Source of the DNA: Rickettsiales bacterium
GTDB lineage: Bacteria > Pseudomonadota > Alphaproteobacteria > Rs-D84 > CACZYB01
Assembly (NCBI GenBank): GCA_031276335.1
Contig: JAISNH010000095.1
Span: forward strand, 1 to 12,188
Reading direction: 5' to 3'
DNA length: 12,188 bases
In this document: piece by piece, positions 5,848-12,188 of the stretch
How positions within the stretch are numbered: position 1 is the first letter of the stretch
Layout: every line of letters begins with the position of its first letter
Position numbers and translations under genes: made by a program
The notes under the pieces: model-generated
Databases searched by the model: none
What the model saw: the letters and a program-made list of their open reading frames with translations, nothing else
What the model was told of the DNA's origin: nothing

Positions 5848-5884
5848 CGGAGCCTGCGCGCATCCAGGCAGGCTCCGGATTTTT
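5848..5884 (+). terminator. Intrinsic terminator-like hairpin between rplL and rpoB (likely attenuator)
   Basis: CGGAGCCTGC (5848-5857) pairs perfectly over 10 bp with GCAGGCTCCG (5868-5877), with a 10-base loop. GA and five T residues (5880-5884) follow. This has the form of a Rho-independent terminator. Because rpoB follows with no clear promoter of its own, partial read-through is the likely design, as at the E. coli rplL-rpoB attenuator, lowering RNA polymerase output relative to ribosomal proteins. Confidence 0.75.
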
Positions 5885-5899
5885 CCTTGGGTGCGGAAA

Positions 5900-5919
5900 G
5901 TTAAACCAAACGGTTTGAC
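5900..5919 (+). promoter_or_regulatory. Small hairpin upstream of the rpoB ribosome-binding site
   Basis: GTTAAACC (5900-5907) pairs with GGTTTGAC (5912-5919), with one wobble and an AAAC loop. It is 16 bases after the T-tract of the terminator-like hairpin and 42 bases before the rpoB Shine-Dalgarno. It could be an antiterminator or translational element, or a chance structure. Confidence 0.35.
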
Positions 5920-5975
5920 CTCAAAAAGATGATAAACTTTTGAAGTTCAAGCACGAAACAAAAGAGGCTGAAAAT

Positions 5976-10148
<4,173 letters not shown>

Positions 10149-10160
10149 GAGATACGCAAA

Positions 10161-10382
10161 ATGAAAAAGATATTCAAGCTGGACGGCGGCGAAGGTCAGG
10201 GCGTGCACATTGCCAGCATGACTGTGTTCGCAAGGCATTTTTCTGGCGCCGACGACTTTTTAGACGGCACGCGCCGCAGCCGGCGGCGCTTCGATAAAAA
10301 GGCCGCGTTCTTTATTGGCTCGATGTTAAGGATTTATTCGGCGGGCTACTGGCTTAGATCTTTATTCGGCAAAAGCAAATAG
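10161..10382 (+). CDS. Unrecognised 73-residue basic ORF within the repeat-bounded segment
   Basis: I do not recognise this product. It starts at ATG 10161, using the AGGAGA in repeat copy 1. It begins MKKIFKLDGGEGQGVH, has an arginine cluster (RRSRRRF) in the middle, and ends in a hydrophobic/basic stretch (AAFFIGSMLRIYSAGYWLRS) that could be an amphipathic or membrane-associated helix. Codon use differs from its neighbours: three of four isoleucines are ATT, none is ATC, and three of five leucines are TTA. In secE, rplK and rplA only one of 23 isoleucines is ATT. This suggests recent arrival, or that the frame is not a long-standing gene. It may be spurious, and no function can be assigned. 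Confidence 0.4.
   Translation: MKKIFKLDGGEGQGVHIASMTVFARHFSGADDFLDGTRRSRRRFDKKAAFFIGSMLRIYSAGYWLRSLFGKSK
10271..10289 (+). repeat. GC-rich hairpin inside the 73-aa ORF
   Basis: GCGCCGC (10271-10277) pairs perfectly with GCGGCGC (10283-10289) around a 5-base loop. No T-tract follows. It underlies the arginine cluster of the 73-aa ORF and could impede read-through from rpoB to rpoC, or could be the functional part of the inserted segment. Confidence 0.45.
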
Positions 10383-10394
10383 CCTGGAAACCCA

Positions 10395-10415
10395 GAAATG
10401 AAGAAATAGGAGATA
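10395..10415 (+). repeat. 21-bp direct repeat, copy 2 (orphan copy of rpoB 3' end)
   Basis: Identical to the rpoB terminal codons, stop and Shine-Dalgarno at 10134-10154. Here the coding part is a relic (it reads Met-Lys-Lys-stop), but AGGAGATATGAA supplies the ribosome-binding site for the 64-aa ORF starting at 10420. Confidence 0.95.
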
Positions 10416-10419
10416 TGAA

Positions 10420-10614
10420 ATGGCGACGGAAAAAATCGAATTGCGCGAGTATCGGATAGAGGATCGCGACGGCCTCCACCTCGGCTGGGGGGACTCCCGG
10501 TATACCACGACCGATGCAAAGCGGATACTGGAATATTGGCACAACCGCCTGGAACTTTATAAGGACCGGAGCTTGGTACTGCGCTGGCTTGGCGTGAAAT
10601 CATCCGAAAGATAA
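10420..10614 (+). CDS. Unrecognised 64-residue charged protein directly upstream of rpoC
   Basis: I do not recognise a family. The ATG at 10420 has AGGAG seven bases upstream, in repeat copy 2, and the stop lies 15 bases before rpoC. The product is highly charged and soluble, starting MATEKIELREYRIEDRDG. A tryptophan-containing HLGWGDSRY segment follows, then a likely helix (AKRILEYWHNRLELYKDRS) and a basic end. There are no cysteines. Its isoleucines are two ATA and one ATC, matching the core genes. Good ribosome-binding site, tight spacing and native-like codon use argue for a real gene co-expressed with RNA polymerase. A small polymerase-associated factor is an attractive idea but only inference. 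Confidence 0.65.
   Translation: MATEKIELREYRIEDRDGLHLGWGDSRYTTTDAKRILEYWHNRLELYKDRSLVLRWLGVKSSER

Positions 10615-12188
<1,574 letters not shown>

Larger units (their letters stand above)
10155..10415 (+). other. 261-bp segment bounded by the direct repeat, possible insertion between rpoB and rpoC
   Basis: The two 21-bp copies are offset by 261 bases. The DNA between them (10155-10394) carries one 73-aa ORF and a GC-rich hairpin. Removing one copy and the intervening DNA would restore rpoB-stop, Shine-Dalgarno and ATG of the 64-aa ORF seamlessly. I see no terminal inverted repeats or transposase, so this is not a standard insertion sequence. A target-site duplication, a recombination event between short repeats, or duplication followed by divergence are all possible. 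Confidence 0.55.

Noticed and set aside
5940..5975. TTG start extending RpoB by 12 residues
   Set aside because: ATG 5976 has AAAGAGG at good spacing and gives the family's normal N-terminus; the TTG lacks a comparable site.

Overview
The window is a GC-rich bacterial chromosome segment carrying the classic transcription/translation gene cluster. An alphaproteobacterium is the best fit. The evidence is the AspRS sequence signature (SPEGARDFLVPSR, FRDED, EFYQLD, HNPFSMPQGG), the order tRNA-Trp - secE - nusG - rplK - rplA - rplJ - rplL - rpoB - rpoC, a roughly 1390-residue RpoB, a short single-span SecE and an L10-type leader before rplJ. I cannot name a genus. The many small genes I do not recognise suggest a poorly sampled or uncultivated lineage.

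Layout. Positions 1-1383 (minus strand) hold the N-terminal 461 codons of aspS, cut by the window edge. A 252-bp divergent intergenic region (1384-1635) carries a near-consensus promoter for aspS and two candidate promoters pointing right. Everything from 1636 onward is on the plus strand: tRNA-Trp(CCA), secE, nusG, two unrecognised ORFs (59 and 144 aa), rplK, rplA, an unrecognised 102-aa ORF, an L10-type RNA leader, rplJ, rplL, a spacer with three hairpins including a terminator-like one, rpoB, two more unrecognised small ORFs (73 and 64 aa), and the first 519 codons of rpoC, cut by the right edge.

How the genes work together. The recognised genes supply the SecYEG subunit SecE, the elongation factor NusG, the L11/L1 region and L10/L7-L12 stalk of the large ribosomal subunit, and the beta and beta' subunits of RNA polymerase. 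Gaps are short and most genes have their own ribosome-binding site, so long co-transcription is likely. Modulation is expected at the L10 leader and at the rplL-rpoB spacer.

What is unusual. Five small ORFs with no recognised family sit between genes that are normally adjacent in bacteria. One (73 aa, 10161-10382) lies in a 261-bp segment bounded by an exact 21-bp direct repeat. That repeat copies the last codons, stop codon and following Shine-Dalgarno of rpoB, and the ORF has codon usage unlike its neighbours, so it looks like a recent insertion or capture between rpoB and rpoC. The cluster also uses the normally rare isoleucine codon ATA more often than ATC even in ribosomal protein genes.
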